A stretch of 28,149 bases of DNA, taken from IMG/VR virus record IMGVR_UViG_3300031657_000008, positions 1 to 28,149 of that record, one strand, 5' to 3'. The position numbers were made by a program, and so were the translations under genes. Positions 14,765-21,573 of this stretch are shown here, piece after piece (position 1 is the first letter of the stretch; the number at the start of each line of letters is the position of its first letter). The stretch is from a virus. The notes beneath the pieces are model-generated. The model saw nothing but the letters and a program-made list of their open reading frames with translations, ran no database searches and was not told the DNA's origin.

Positions 14765-14800
14765 CGTTAATTGATGTTCGTTATCCGTTAATCGTTAATA
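14765..14800 (-). repeat. TTAACG-type short repeats in the leader before the sheath unit
   Basis: The minus strand before the ATG at 14760 carries several copies of ATTAACG or a close variant (ATTAACGATTAACGGATAAC and so on). Similar runs precede two genes near 26.4-26.6 kb. Such repeats near starts are frequent in Bacteroidota; here they may act as AT-rich translation enhancers or be expandable leaders. Confidence 0.5.
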
Positions 14801-14882
14801 AAAAAAAGGCGGGCCGAAACCACTATCCATCACTAAACCAATAATCGGGTGACAATTTTATTGTATTGGAACGCCTATATTG

Positions 14883-15407
14883 TTAAATTCCTAATCTTCT
14901 TTCTAATTCTTTAAGTTTGTTAATTGTCATATTATCGTATGCACTAAACTCGAGCATACTGCCATCGTCGGGTTTTTGCCGCAGCACATAAGCATAGCGG
15001 GTATCTTTGCACAGGATAATTGCCGCGAGGTAGTTCATTTCTTCATAGTGTGAATATGCTACCATATTTGAGATTACGTGCCATTTTATATGGTAGATTG
15101 TGCATAGCTCTTGGATAAGTGGAACGAATGTTTTTTCTTTATACGCACTGTAATTGACATTTTTATCTAAGTAATGCATATTTTTTAAATACTTTATAGG
15201 TATCACATCATTACTTAAACTTACACGAGTAATCCAGTTGAAGCGAATAGCACGGTTGCCGTCCACATCGTAGTGCAGTTTTGGCTGCCAACGGCTGCCG
15301 CGGTTGGTGTCGATGAACTCCTGCAAAAACGCCTCCTCGGTAGTACCTATAGCCTTAATCTCTATCTGCGGATGTCCCTCGCTACGACTGAATTTTACTA
15401 TTGCCAT
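14883..15407 (-). CDS. Unknown 174-residue protein between capsid and sheath genes
   Basis: The sequence is rich in Tyr, Ile and charged residues (NWITRVSLSNDVIPIKYLKN; NYLAAIILCKDTRYAYVLRQ). It looks like a single alpha/beta domain with a C-terminal helix (NKLKELERRL). No catalytic motif, signal peptide or membrane segment is seen. It lies 35 nt after a secreted-protein gene, and the DNA composition is more AT-rich than the sheath region. Together with the next gene it may be a small accessory insertion between head and tail genes. I do not recognise a family. Confidence 0.5.
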   Translation of the reverse strand: MAIVKFSRSEGHPQIEIKAIGTTEEAFLQEFIDTNRGSRWQPKLHYDVDGNRAIRFNWITRVSLSNDVIPIKYLKNMHYLDKNVNYSAYKEKTFVPLIQELCTIYHIKWHVISNMVAYSHYEEMNYLAAIILCKDTRYAYVLRQKPDDGSMLEFSAYDNMTINKLKELERRLGI

Positions 15408-15442
15408 GATTTTGTTGTTGTGTGGCGGTGCATGTTCCGCCG

Positions 15443-16483
15443 TTACCAGCTTACTGTTTTATTAATTGTTTTTCTACCAGTCCAATGGTAACGATTTCTA
15501 CCATCAACACCCTTGTACATCGCCCAATTTATTGTTAGCTCTTTGGTATTTACGGTACCGCATACCTGCTTTTTGTCGCCGGGCTTAGTGCCTCTGCTGC
15601 TAACTATGTACTTTGTTTTCGCCACCCCGTTTATATTAAAGTTCACGTAAACCGGGGTACTTGTAAGTGCCTCAATGAAAATCCAGTTACCCGCCTTGTA
15701 TAGCTTAAAATATTGGTTAGCGTATAGGTCGCCTTCGGGGTTGGGGGCTTTGTCCCTATCAATTTTAACCTGGTATTGCTCAAGCACATCGGCACCCGTC
15801 CATTTATTTTGTCCGGATGCGATAAATAGCACATCGTTGTCGGAAGGTTCAACCGTGTAGGCGAAATTTACCCAACTATTATAAACCCACCTTTTTACTT
15901 TTGATAAATTCCCTGCTCCATTGGTCGTTACATTCAAACCATCAACATTTTTAGCATCCAACTTAAAATACATAATGTTGTCGGTTTTACTCCCGGCTAT
16001 CGACCAGGTACTCTTTAACGATGTAATAATAGCTACATCGGACAGGGCAGGATTTACCTTTAATTGAATTGTATCGCCGAGCTCTTTAACAGTAAATTTT
16101 AATAGGTTTAGGCTCATCCAGCGTGGTATAGTCATATTGCCATTTTGGTTGAAGGTACTCCCAATTAACTCTACCGAAATTTTAGTATTTGCATCATAGT
16201 AGCCAAACCGCATGTTTTGGTTGAAGGCAAAGCCCGGGTCGTACTGATCCTTGCCATAAGCTACTACAAAACTTCTATCTCCATTCACGGGGTTAGAACC
16301 AAAACACAAACTATCAGCGTAAGTAAATAGGTAATCACCATCATCCCAGCCGACCTGCGACATATCTATCGAAATAAAGGCGGGGTTACTCCCGGTTCGG
16401 GAGTAAAGCAGTTCGGGGGCGGGTTGGGCTATCAGCACTAATGAGCCGATTGCTATCAGTAATATTAAAAGTGTCTTTTTCAT
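15443..16483 (-). CDS. Secreted protein of unknown function (346 residues)
   Basis: I start the protein at the ATG at 16483, because the product then begins with a clean signal peptide (KKTLLILLIAIGSLVLIAQ, cleavage near residue 19-20). An upstream ATG at 16525 would only add 14 residues overlapping the previous gene. The mature part is rich in aromatic residues and beta strands (DYLFTYADSLCFGSNPVNGD; VKRWVYNSWVNFAYTVEPSD), and its C-terminus is basic (YHWTGRKTINKTVSW). A signal peptide on a gene between capsid and sheath is not expected of a virion part, so a periplasmic or surface accessory role is more likely. Function is unknown. Confidence 0.6.
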   Translation of the reverse strand: MKKTLLILLIAIGSLVLIAQPAPELLYSRTGSNPAFISIDMSQVGWDDGDYLFTYADSLCFGSNPVNGDRSFVVAYGKDQYDPGFAFNQNMRFGYYDANTKISVELIGSTFNQNGNMTIPRWMSLNLLKFTVKELGDTIQLKVNPALSDVAIITSLKSTWSIAGSKTDNIMYFKLDAKNVDGLNVTTNGAGNLSKVKRWVYNSWVNFAYTVEPSDNDVLFIASGQNKWTGADVLEQYQVKIDRDKAPNPEGDLYANQYFKLYKAGNWIFIEALTSTPVYVNFNINGVAKTKYIVSSRGTKPGDKKQVCGTVNTKELTINWAMYKGVDGRNRYHWTGRKTINKTVSW

Positions 16484-16487
16484 GTTG

Positions 16488-16781
16488 TTAGTCTTTTTGT
16501 TGAATTTTAAAAATGTTGTCGACAATTTTTTCGAGCTTTAAATCAATCCTCACGAGGCTATTATCAAGCGTACTTCGGTCAACCTTCCTTTCGATCTGTA
16601 TTTGAATCAAATCGAGCTTGGTACGAATTACTGTTTGTTCCTGCTTCAACACGTTGAGTTGCTCGCTCATGCTGCGCTGCATGGTGTAGCTCTGAACAAA
16701 AGTGCCAACCAATGCAAGAACCGCTGCGGTAACTAAAGTCCATATCGCCCTGCGCCATTCCTTCCTTAACTCTTCGCTCAT
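16488..16781 (-). CDS. Small membrane-anchored coiled-coil protein, holin- or spanin-like candidate
   Basis: I use the ATG at 16781. A start at 16826 would place the first codons inside the terminator hairpin, so it is rejected. The 97-residue protein has a short cytoplasmic charged end (SEELRKEWRRAIW), one membrane span (about residues 13-30, TLVTAAVLALVGTFVQS) and a long coiled coil (MSEQLNVLKQEQTVIRTKLD onward). This layout is met in phage holin partners and in small inner-membrane spanin-like proteins, but also in other membrane tethers. The gene is 4 nt upstream of the secreted-protein gene. No endolysin was found nearby, so a lysis role is only suggested. Confidence 0.5.
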   Translation of the reverse strand: MSEELRKEWRRAIWTLVTAAVLALVGTFVQSYTMQRSMSEQLNVLKQEQTVIRTKLDLIQIQIERKVDRSTLDNSLVRIDLKLEKIVDNIFKIQQKD

Positions 16782-16805
16782 TGTCAAAATAAATATCTTT
16801 AGCTT

Positions 16806-16833
16806 AAAAAATGCCCCCCGAAACATCGGGGGG
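16806..16833 (-). terminator. Rho-independent terminator after the capsid gene
   Basis: On the minus strand an 8-bp GC-rich stem (16814-16821 with 16826-16833, six C/G pairs) closes a 4-nt loop. It is followed by CA and six T's at 16806-16811. It lies 46 nt beyond the major capsid stop and would limit transcription of the genes downstream, keeping capsid mRNA abundant. Confidence 0.8.
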
Positions 16834-16879
16834 ACTTATCCTATATAATTGCCTTCTCGGCGTTTAGGTTTACTTTTTG

Positions 16880-17938
16880 TTAACCTGCAGGTACAAAGCT
16901 TGAAACGAGTGCGCAAAAACCGGTGTTCTTTTTAGGCAGGCAGATGTGATACAGGCGGAATCCAATCTCTGTACGTCTGAACTTAGGATCGCCCTTGGCC
17001 TCAGCTTTATACATTATTACTTCGCCACGTGCCTGTACAGCACGCTTGTTATAATATGCAACCGAAGTGGCAAGATCTGTGGCAGCAACTGCGGCAGCCC
17101 CAAACGCTTTCTTTTGCGAGTTGGTACTCGAAAATAACGGTGTGGCTACTGATTGTGAGATTAAAAAACCAAACATATCCAAGACCACGCCTGATTTAAT
17201 GGCATACCATTGTTCTTTGAAGGTTTGCGAGGTCATCAACAAATCTTCAACATGCTTATTGCACAGCACAAGTTCACGCCCAAGCATCGGAATTTTCAAA
17301 TCGTCAAGCTTACGCTTTAATTTGATTATATCATTAACAACGAGGCGCAAACGGGGTATTGTTTCCCCATCGGTAGCACCGCTTGTAAAAACAACCGGTG
17401 TGCTGGCGGTATTAGCAGCCGGGCAAAGCGAGTGAATTGCTTTTTCCTGTGTTTTTTCCTCCAGGGTTTCGCGATGTTGTTGCAAAATAGAGCCTTCTTT
17501 ATCATAAGGTAGGGCATACAATTCATCATTAGTAAGTAGCGTGTTGGTAGTATCGAATTTATCCAGGGCAATCGAAATGTTTGTGTCAGTTCGCCCTGCA
17601 GAATCGATAGGGTAGGTAGTGTTATTGATTAGCACCGTTGGATCAGCTCCCATATCAACCAGGTTAATAGCGTTGTTATTCACGTACTCATTCTTTTTAC
17701 CTATTCGGCTTAGGAATGAGTTTTCATGCCTGAAATTTTTAATCAGCTCACCGGTCCATAGCTCAACCAAAAGCCCCATGCGCAGCCCTGAAGGCATCGG
17801 AACAAACGACATGGCTACCGACAAGCCAACCATCGCCGAGAAACCGACACCGGTAGGAATTGCCATTGCCGAGTTAAGCCCTACCGCCATCATCGCGGAT
17901 AAGAGCATTACACTTAAAATATTTAAGATCAATTTCAT
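16880..17938 (-). CDS. Major capsid protein with hydrophobic N-terminal leader
   Basis: This 352-residue protein matches the Bacteroidota phage capsid type. Characteristic pieces are VELWTGELIKNFRHENSFLS, INNTTYPID, ALDKFDTTNTLLTNDELYAL with the YDKEGSILQQHRE segment, and a C-terminal LYHICLPKKNTGFCALVSSF. The first 45 residues form an unusual hydrophobic leader (LILNILSVMLLSAMMAVGL). I recall a similar leader in related capsid proteins; it may be a scaffold-like part removed by the protease encoded upstream. GAAAGGA (minus strand, 17946-17952) precedes the ATG by 7 nt. A terminator follows the gene, in line with high expression. Confidence 0.78.
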   Translation of the reverse strand: MKLILNILSVMLLSAMMAVGLNSAMAIPTGVGFSAMVGLSVAMSFVPMPSGLRMGLLVELWTGELIKNFRHENSFLSRIGKKNEYVNNNAINLVDMGADPTVLINNTTYPIDSAGRTDTNISIALDKFDTTNTLLTNDELYALPYDKEGSILQQHRETLEEKTQEKAIHSLCPAANTASTPVVFTSGATDGETIPRLRLVVNDIIKLKRKLDDLKIPMLGRELVLCNKHVEDLLMTSQTFKEQWYAIKSGVVLDMFGFLISQSVATPLFSSTNSQKKAFGAAAVAATDLATSVAYYNKRAVQARGEVIMYKAEAKGDPKFRRTEIGFRLYHICLPKKNTGFCALVSSFVPAG

Positions 17939-17945
17939 TTTATTG

Positions 17946-17952
17946 TCCTTTC
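17946..17952 (-). promoter_or_regulatory. Shine-Dalgarno-like GAAAGGA of the capsid gene
   Basis: GAAAGGA on the minus strand with 7 nt to the ATG at 17938. It supports this start over later Met codons inside the leader, and is one of three clear Shine-Dalgarno sites in the window. Confidence 0.6.
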
Positions 17953-17970
17953 TTGTTAATTACCAATCCC

Positions 17971-18984
17971 TTAATCCATTTCAGGTTCAAACCCATATTC
18001 TGCCTTAAAAAGGCTTAGGTACTCCTGTGGCTTTTCTTTTTTGTATTTTTCAACCGCCGGTTGCCCTTGCTCGCGTAGCTTTGCAAACGTAAACGTGGTA
18101 TCACCTCCAGCCGATCCACTGGTATTTGAAGTATTACCAGGTGTAATGGCATCGCTTGGACGTGCCATTTCGGGCATGGCTTCGAGTACGTTTTTCAGGG
18201 CATCAATCCCCGAATCTTTGCCAAGCTTCAGGAAAGTTTCACGCTTATCGGCGGTAAACTTTTTGTCCTGTCCGGCATCGACCAGCGCGATGATGCGTGC
18301 CTGGTTAATTTCTTCAACCGAATGGCTGAGTGTTTGGTTTTGTTCCTTCAAGCCCGGAACCTGCTTTGCAAGCTTCAACTGCGTAGTGATAGCAGTATGA
18401 ATGCTATCGTCAGAGGCATTTGGGTCAAGATCGAGCAGCTTCGCCACCCTTTGTTTGAATTCGTCCATTTTTGTTTGGTTATTAGTGTCTTTTTTTAGCA
18501 ATAGCGGAAACATTCCATCCAGATCATCATCGCCAAGGTTGAGCTTTAAAGCGTTCTTATTCGAGCCTATGTCAACTATACTCAATTCAGATAACTCCGA
18601 CTTTACGAGTGTACTGCGGGTTTGCCCTGCAAGCAAGTATTTCGCATCCTCAGAAATCGTAATAGGATCGAGGCCGGGGCTACACATATTAATGAAGCCA
18701 CGCTCAATCTTACCCTCAATCTTTTTTGCAAAATCATCCTCCTGGTCAAACTCAACATCAGCATAAAGCATCCCATCTTCCTTCCACAGCTTCACCGCCT
18801 TCCCAATAGGCAACGGCTCCGATTCCGGGTTTTCTTTGCTCCAGGTGCTTGGCCTTTTATGGTACCACAACACAACCGGATTGCGCTTGTATTGCTTAAT
18901 ATCAATTCCGGCTGTCATCACCCTGATGCCATAGCTGTTAACTACGCTTTCGTCAGACAATATGAATGTGTGTGCTTTCGCCAT
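17971..18984 (-). CDS. Prohead protease/scaffold fusion (Mu gpI-like function)
   Basis: The 337-residue protein has an N-terminal HK97-type prohead protease domain (about residues 1-145). A His at residue 42 in VLWYHKRPSTW and a Ser at 102 in the INMCSPGLDP segment are the likely catalytic pair. It is followed by a helical scaffold domain (about 173-337) with coiled-coil-like stretches (DEFKQRVAKLLDLDP; QVPGLKEQNQTLSHSVEEIN). Met173 (ATG at 18468) starts a complete scaffold domain, like the internal start that makes Mu gpZ from gene I. The protein would shape the procapsid and then cleave scaffold and capsid leader. The promoter candidate at 19006-19037 precedes it. Confidence 0.8.
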   Translation of the reverse strand: MAKAHTFILSDESVVNSYGIRVMTAGIDIKQYKRNPVVLWYHKRPSTWSKENPESEPLPIGKAVKLWKEDGMLYADVEFDQEDDFAKKIEGKIERGFINMCSPGLDPITISEDAKYLLAGQTRSTLVKSELSELSIVDIGSNKNALKLNLGDDDLDGMFPLLLKKDTNNQTKMDEFKQRVAKLLDLDPNASDDSIHTAITTQLKLAKQVPGLKEQNQTLSHSVEEINQARIIALVDAGQDKKFTADKRETFLKLGKDSGIDALKNVLEAMPEMARPSDAITPGNTSNTSGSAGGDTTFTFAKLREQGQPAVEKYKKEKPQEYLSLFKAEYGFEPEMD

Positions 18985-19005
18985 TTTTAAATTGAATTAT
19001 GACTG

Positions 19006-19037
19006 CAAAAATGTTTATCAATTTGGCGCAAAACAAA
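19006..19037 (-). promoter_or_regulatory. Candidate Bacteroidota-type promoter of the minus-strand head/tail operon
   Basis: On the minus strand TTTG (19034-19037), a 20-nt spacer, then CATTTTTG (19006-19013) matches the -33/-7 pair TTTG/TAnnTTTG except for the first base. It lies 21 nt before the protease ATG in the only divergent gap between the two late operons. Confidence 0.45.
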
Positions 19038-19128
19038 TTTTGTATTACTTACTGTTAGTATTTTACTACCTATTAGTTAAAGTATGCCATTAAGTTATTT
19101 TTTGTTTTATTATCATACTTCTCATTGT

Positions 19129-19136
19129 GATATTTG
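19129..19136 (+). promoter_or_regulatory. Possible -7 element of the plus-strand head operon
   Basis: GATATTTG matches TAnnTTTG except for the first base and stands 15 nt before the terminase small subunit ATG. A TTTG at 19101-19104 is 24 nt upstream, slightly further than usual, so the promoter is a weak candidate. Confidence 0.3.
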
Positions 19137-19151
19137 CAAATAAAGAAGCTT

Positions 19152-19586
19152 ATGGCAACGCGCACTGAAAATAAAAAGGAACTCGCTTACCTGCTTTACA
19201 TGCAGGAAGTTACACAAAAGGAAATTTGTGAACGGGTGGGCATTGGCTCATCCAGGACGCTCACGTCGTGGATTCAAAAGGGTAGCTGGAAGGAAAAAAG
19301 AGCTGCTAAAACAATCACAAGAACTGAACTTATTAATAAAGCCCTCGACCGAATCAGCACAATGCTTGAGCAGGATGAAGTGAACGCCGATCAGCTTTCA
19401 AAATTCGCTGCCACAATCGAAAAGCTTGACAAACAAGATTCGGCGGTGGCTTACATGGAATGTTTTACTGCATTTGCTAAATTCCTGCAACAACGCTCCT
19501 ATGCCGATGCCCAGATTGATCTCGATTTTCTAAAAAAAGTAAACCATTACCAGGACCTGTTTATCACCAATAAGATCAATTCGTAA
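19152..19586 (+). CDS. Terminase small subunit (helix-turn-helix)
   Basis: This 144-residue protein starts at the ATG at 19152; a TTG at 19134 would add six residues and overlap the promoter candidate. Residues about 10-50 form a helix-turn-helix (ELAYLLYMQEVTQKEICERV, then GIGSSRTLTSWIQKGSWKEK) of the kind found in small terminases. The rest is helical and would mediate oligomer formation (KALDRISTMLEQDE; TAFAKFLQQRSYADAQ). It overlaps the large terminase start (TAATG at 19584-19588). It would recognise phage DNA and load the large subunit for packaging. In Mu-like phages packaging proceeds from host-flanked ends. Confidence 0.75.
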   Translation: MATRTENKKELAYLLYMQEVTQKEICERVGIGSSRTLTSWIQKGSWKEKRAAKTITRTELINKALDRISTMLEQDEVNADQLSKFAATIEKLDKQDSAVAYMECFTAFAKFLQQRSYADAQIDLDFLKKVNHYQDLFITNKINS

Positions 19587-21121
19587 TGAGCGCACAGAGC
19601 GAAAAATATAATAAATGGAAGGAATGGTGCAGGATAGTGCAATCGGCTACAAATGTAAAACTGCACGAACCCATCGAAGAAAAGGAAAAGCGCATTAGGC
19701 GGGCTAAAGATGATTATGAATTTTTTGTTAACGAGTACTTTTCGCATTATGCTACCGATCCCTGTGCCGACTTCCACATTCGTGAAGCAACGAAGATTAA
19801 AAACGACCCCAATTTTTTTGGGGTTTGGGAATGGCCTCGCGAACACGCAAAATCAGTTCATGCCGATGTAATTGTGCCGTGCTGGCTTAAGTCTCGTGGT
19901 GAGCTTACCGGAATGGTGCTTGTGGGCAAAAATAACGATGATGCCTGCGGTTTACTTGCCGATGTACAGGCCGAGCTACAGTTCAATCAAAAATACATCA
20001 GCGACTATGGTCAGCAATTTAAAGCAGGGTCCTGGGAGGACGGTAATTTTATAACAGATGACGGTGTTGAATTCATTGCGTTTGGCCGGGGGCAATCACC
20101 CCGTGGAATCCGTAACCGGGAGCTCAGGCCAAACTACTGCGTAATTGATGATATTGATGATGACGAAATTGTAAACAATCCCGACCGGGTAGATCGGGTG
20201 GTGGATTGGTTACTGGGTTCACTTTACGGAGCGCTCGACATAAGGCAAAGCCGACTGCTGATGATCGGCAACCGGATTCATCCAAAAAGCATACTGGCGC
20301 ACGTGGTAGGTGATGTGGATGACAAACCAAAACGCAAAGGTTTACACCATAGCAAAGTAATGGCTACGGTTGATGGAACTTTTACAGGTGATCCATCCTG
20401 GCCACAAAAATTTACTTCCGAGCAATTACAAATCCGCTTCGACAGGATGGGCTATTACATGGCCTTGCGTGAGTATTTCCATAAAGCAATTACAAAGGGC
20501 AAGGTATTTAAGCAGGAATGGATTCACTGGGGCAGGATACCGAAACTATCAACAATGGATTTTATCGTTGCCTACTTCGACCCATCCTACAAAGCAAAAA
20601 CAAGTAACGACTTTAAAGCAATAAAATGCTGGGCTAAGAAGGGAATCAACCTTTACAATTTCAATGCTTTTTGTAAACAAAGTACCATTACCGAGGCAAT
20701 TAAGTGGTTTTACGACTTCCACGAATCGCTTCCGGAGGATGTAATTTGCGAATATTACATGGAGGAAGTTTTTCTGCAGGATATGTTTTACGACGATTTT
20801 GAAGCCGAAGCCCGTGAGCGTGGCTACTATCTCCCTATACAGGGCGACACCCGCAAAAAGCCGGATAAGTTCGCCCGTGTGCAGGCAATTAGTCCGCTCT
20901 GGGAACGGGGCCTGGTAACTTACGACATAAAGCAAAAAAAAAACCAGCATATACTTACCGCAATCGACCAAACTTTAGGGTTTCAAAAAGGTGCTGCAAT
21001 ACACGATGATGGCCCCGATGCTGACGAAGGGGCGATATGGAAGCTGCAACGCAAAGGCCGCCTGCAACAAATGCCAGGCACTTTGGGTCAGCGGAATAAA
21101 AACAGCAAATACGCTTACTAA
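19586..21121 (+). CDS. Terminase large subunit
   Basis: This 511-residue protein has the two-domain terminase layout. The ATPase has a deviant Walker A (WPREHAKS, residues 83-90) and a Walker B/catalytic region YCVIDDIDDDE (184-194). The RNase H-like nuclease has AYFDPSYKAKTSNDFKA (about 329-345), a middle acidic strand CEYYMEEVF (389-397) and a closing HDDGPDADEGAIW (473-485), giving the usual Asp ligands. It pumps DNA into the prohead and cuts it. It overlaps the small subunit gene by one base. A run of ten A's at 20934-20943 encodes KQKKN within the nuclease domain. Confidence 0.88.
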   Translation: MSAQSEKYNKWKEWCRIVQSATNVKLHEPIEEKEKRIRRAKDDYEFFVNEYFSHYATDPCADFHIREATKIKNDPNFFGVWEWPREHAKSVHADVIVPCWLKSRGELTGMVLVGKNNDDACGLLADVQAELQFNQKYISDYGQQFKAGSWEDGNFITDDGVEFIAFGRGQSPRGIRNRELRPNYCVIDDIDDDEIVNNPDRVDRVVDWLLGSLYGALDIRQSRLLMIGNRIHPKSILAHVVGDVDDKPKRKGLHHSKVMATVDGTFTGDPSWPQKFTSEQLQIRFDRMGYYMALREYFHKAITKGKVFKQEWIHWGRIPKLSTMDFIVAYFDPSYKAKTSNDFKAIKCWAKKGINLYNFNAFCKQSTITEAIKWFYDFHESLPEDVICEYYMEEVFLQDMFYDDFEAEARERGYYLPIQGDTRKKPDKFARVQAISPLWERGLVTYDIKQKKNQHILTAIDQTLGFQKGAAIHDDGPDADEGAIWKLQRKGRLQQMPGTLGQRNKNSKYAY

Positions 21122-21132
21122 ATATTTAAAAT

Positions 21133-21552
21133 ATGTACCTCACCGATAGTGATTACAGCACGCTCATAAACGACTACGACCTTGACGTTGTGCAGCAAAG
21201 CGAAGAGTTGACAAGGCAAAAAGCTGAGGCCGCAGCAATCGAATATTTTAAAGGCTATCTGCGCTCAAGGTACGATGTTGCCGAACTATTTGCTCGCGCC
21301 GAGGATGAACGTGATCCGGTACTCATTCAATTTTTGATTGATGAAGTATTATATACCCTTCATTCCACGCTGCCAGGTAATATGATGCCCGAAATTCGCA
21401 GGGAGCGCAAAGATGCGGTGGATAAATGGTTGCTTGATGTAAGGAAGGGACTCACGCAACCCGACTTTCCAACCATCGATGATGACGAAACCACCGACCT
21501 GGGGAACCCGGTTCGGTTTGGTGGAAGTAAGAAACTTGAAAGTGCGTGGTAA
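21133..21552 (+). CDS. gp36-like head-tail connector protein (DUF1320-like)
   Basis: This 139-residue protein resembles Mu gp36/DUF1320. An N-terminal YLTDSDYSTLINDYDLDVVQ region is followed by a helical part (RQKAEAAAIEYFKGYLRSRY) and the FLIDEVLYTLHSTLPGNMMP helix. A polar C-terminus ends in VRFGGSKKLESAW. The family forms part of the neck between portal and tail. It stands 11 nt after the terminase and 21 nt before the portal, with the usual head-operon spacing. No catalytic residues are apparent. Confidence 0.72.
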   Translation: MYLTDSDYSTLINDYDLDVVQQSEELTRQKAEAAAIEYFKGYLRSRYDVAELFARAEDERDPVLIQFLIDEVLYTLHSTLPGNMMPEIRRERKDAVDKWLLDVRKGLTQPDFPTIDDDETTDLGNPVRFGGSKKLESAW

Positions 21553-21573
21553 AACCATTTAAACGATATTTAA

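Noticed and set aside
14800-14882. Terminator before the sheath unit
   Set aside because: There is a GC-rich stretch followed by eight T's on the minus strand, but I find no convincing stem; only weak 5-6 bp repeats are present.
16484-16525. Longer start for the secreted protein
   Set aside because: It would add 14 polar residues before a clean signal peptide and overlap the previous gene by 38 nt.
16782-16826. Longer start for the coiled-coil membrane protein
   Set aside because: The extra 15 codons run through the T-run and hairpin of the capsid terminator; the ATG at 16781 gives a better protein.
19134-19151. TTG start for the terminase small subunit
   Set aside because: It overlaps the -7 element candidate and adds only six residues; ATG at 19152 is preferred.
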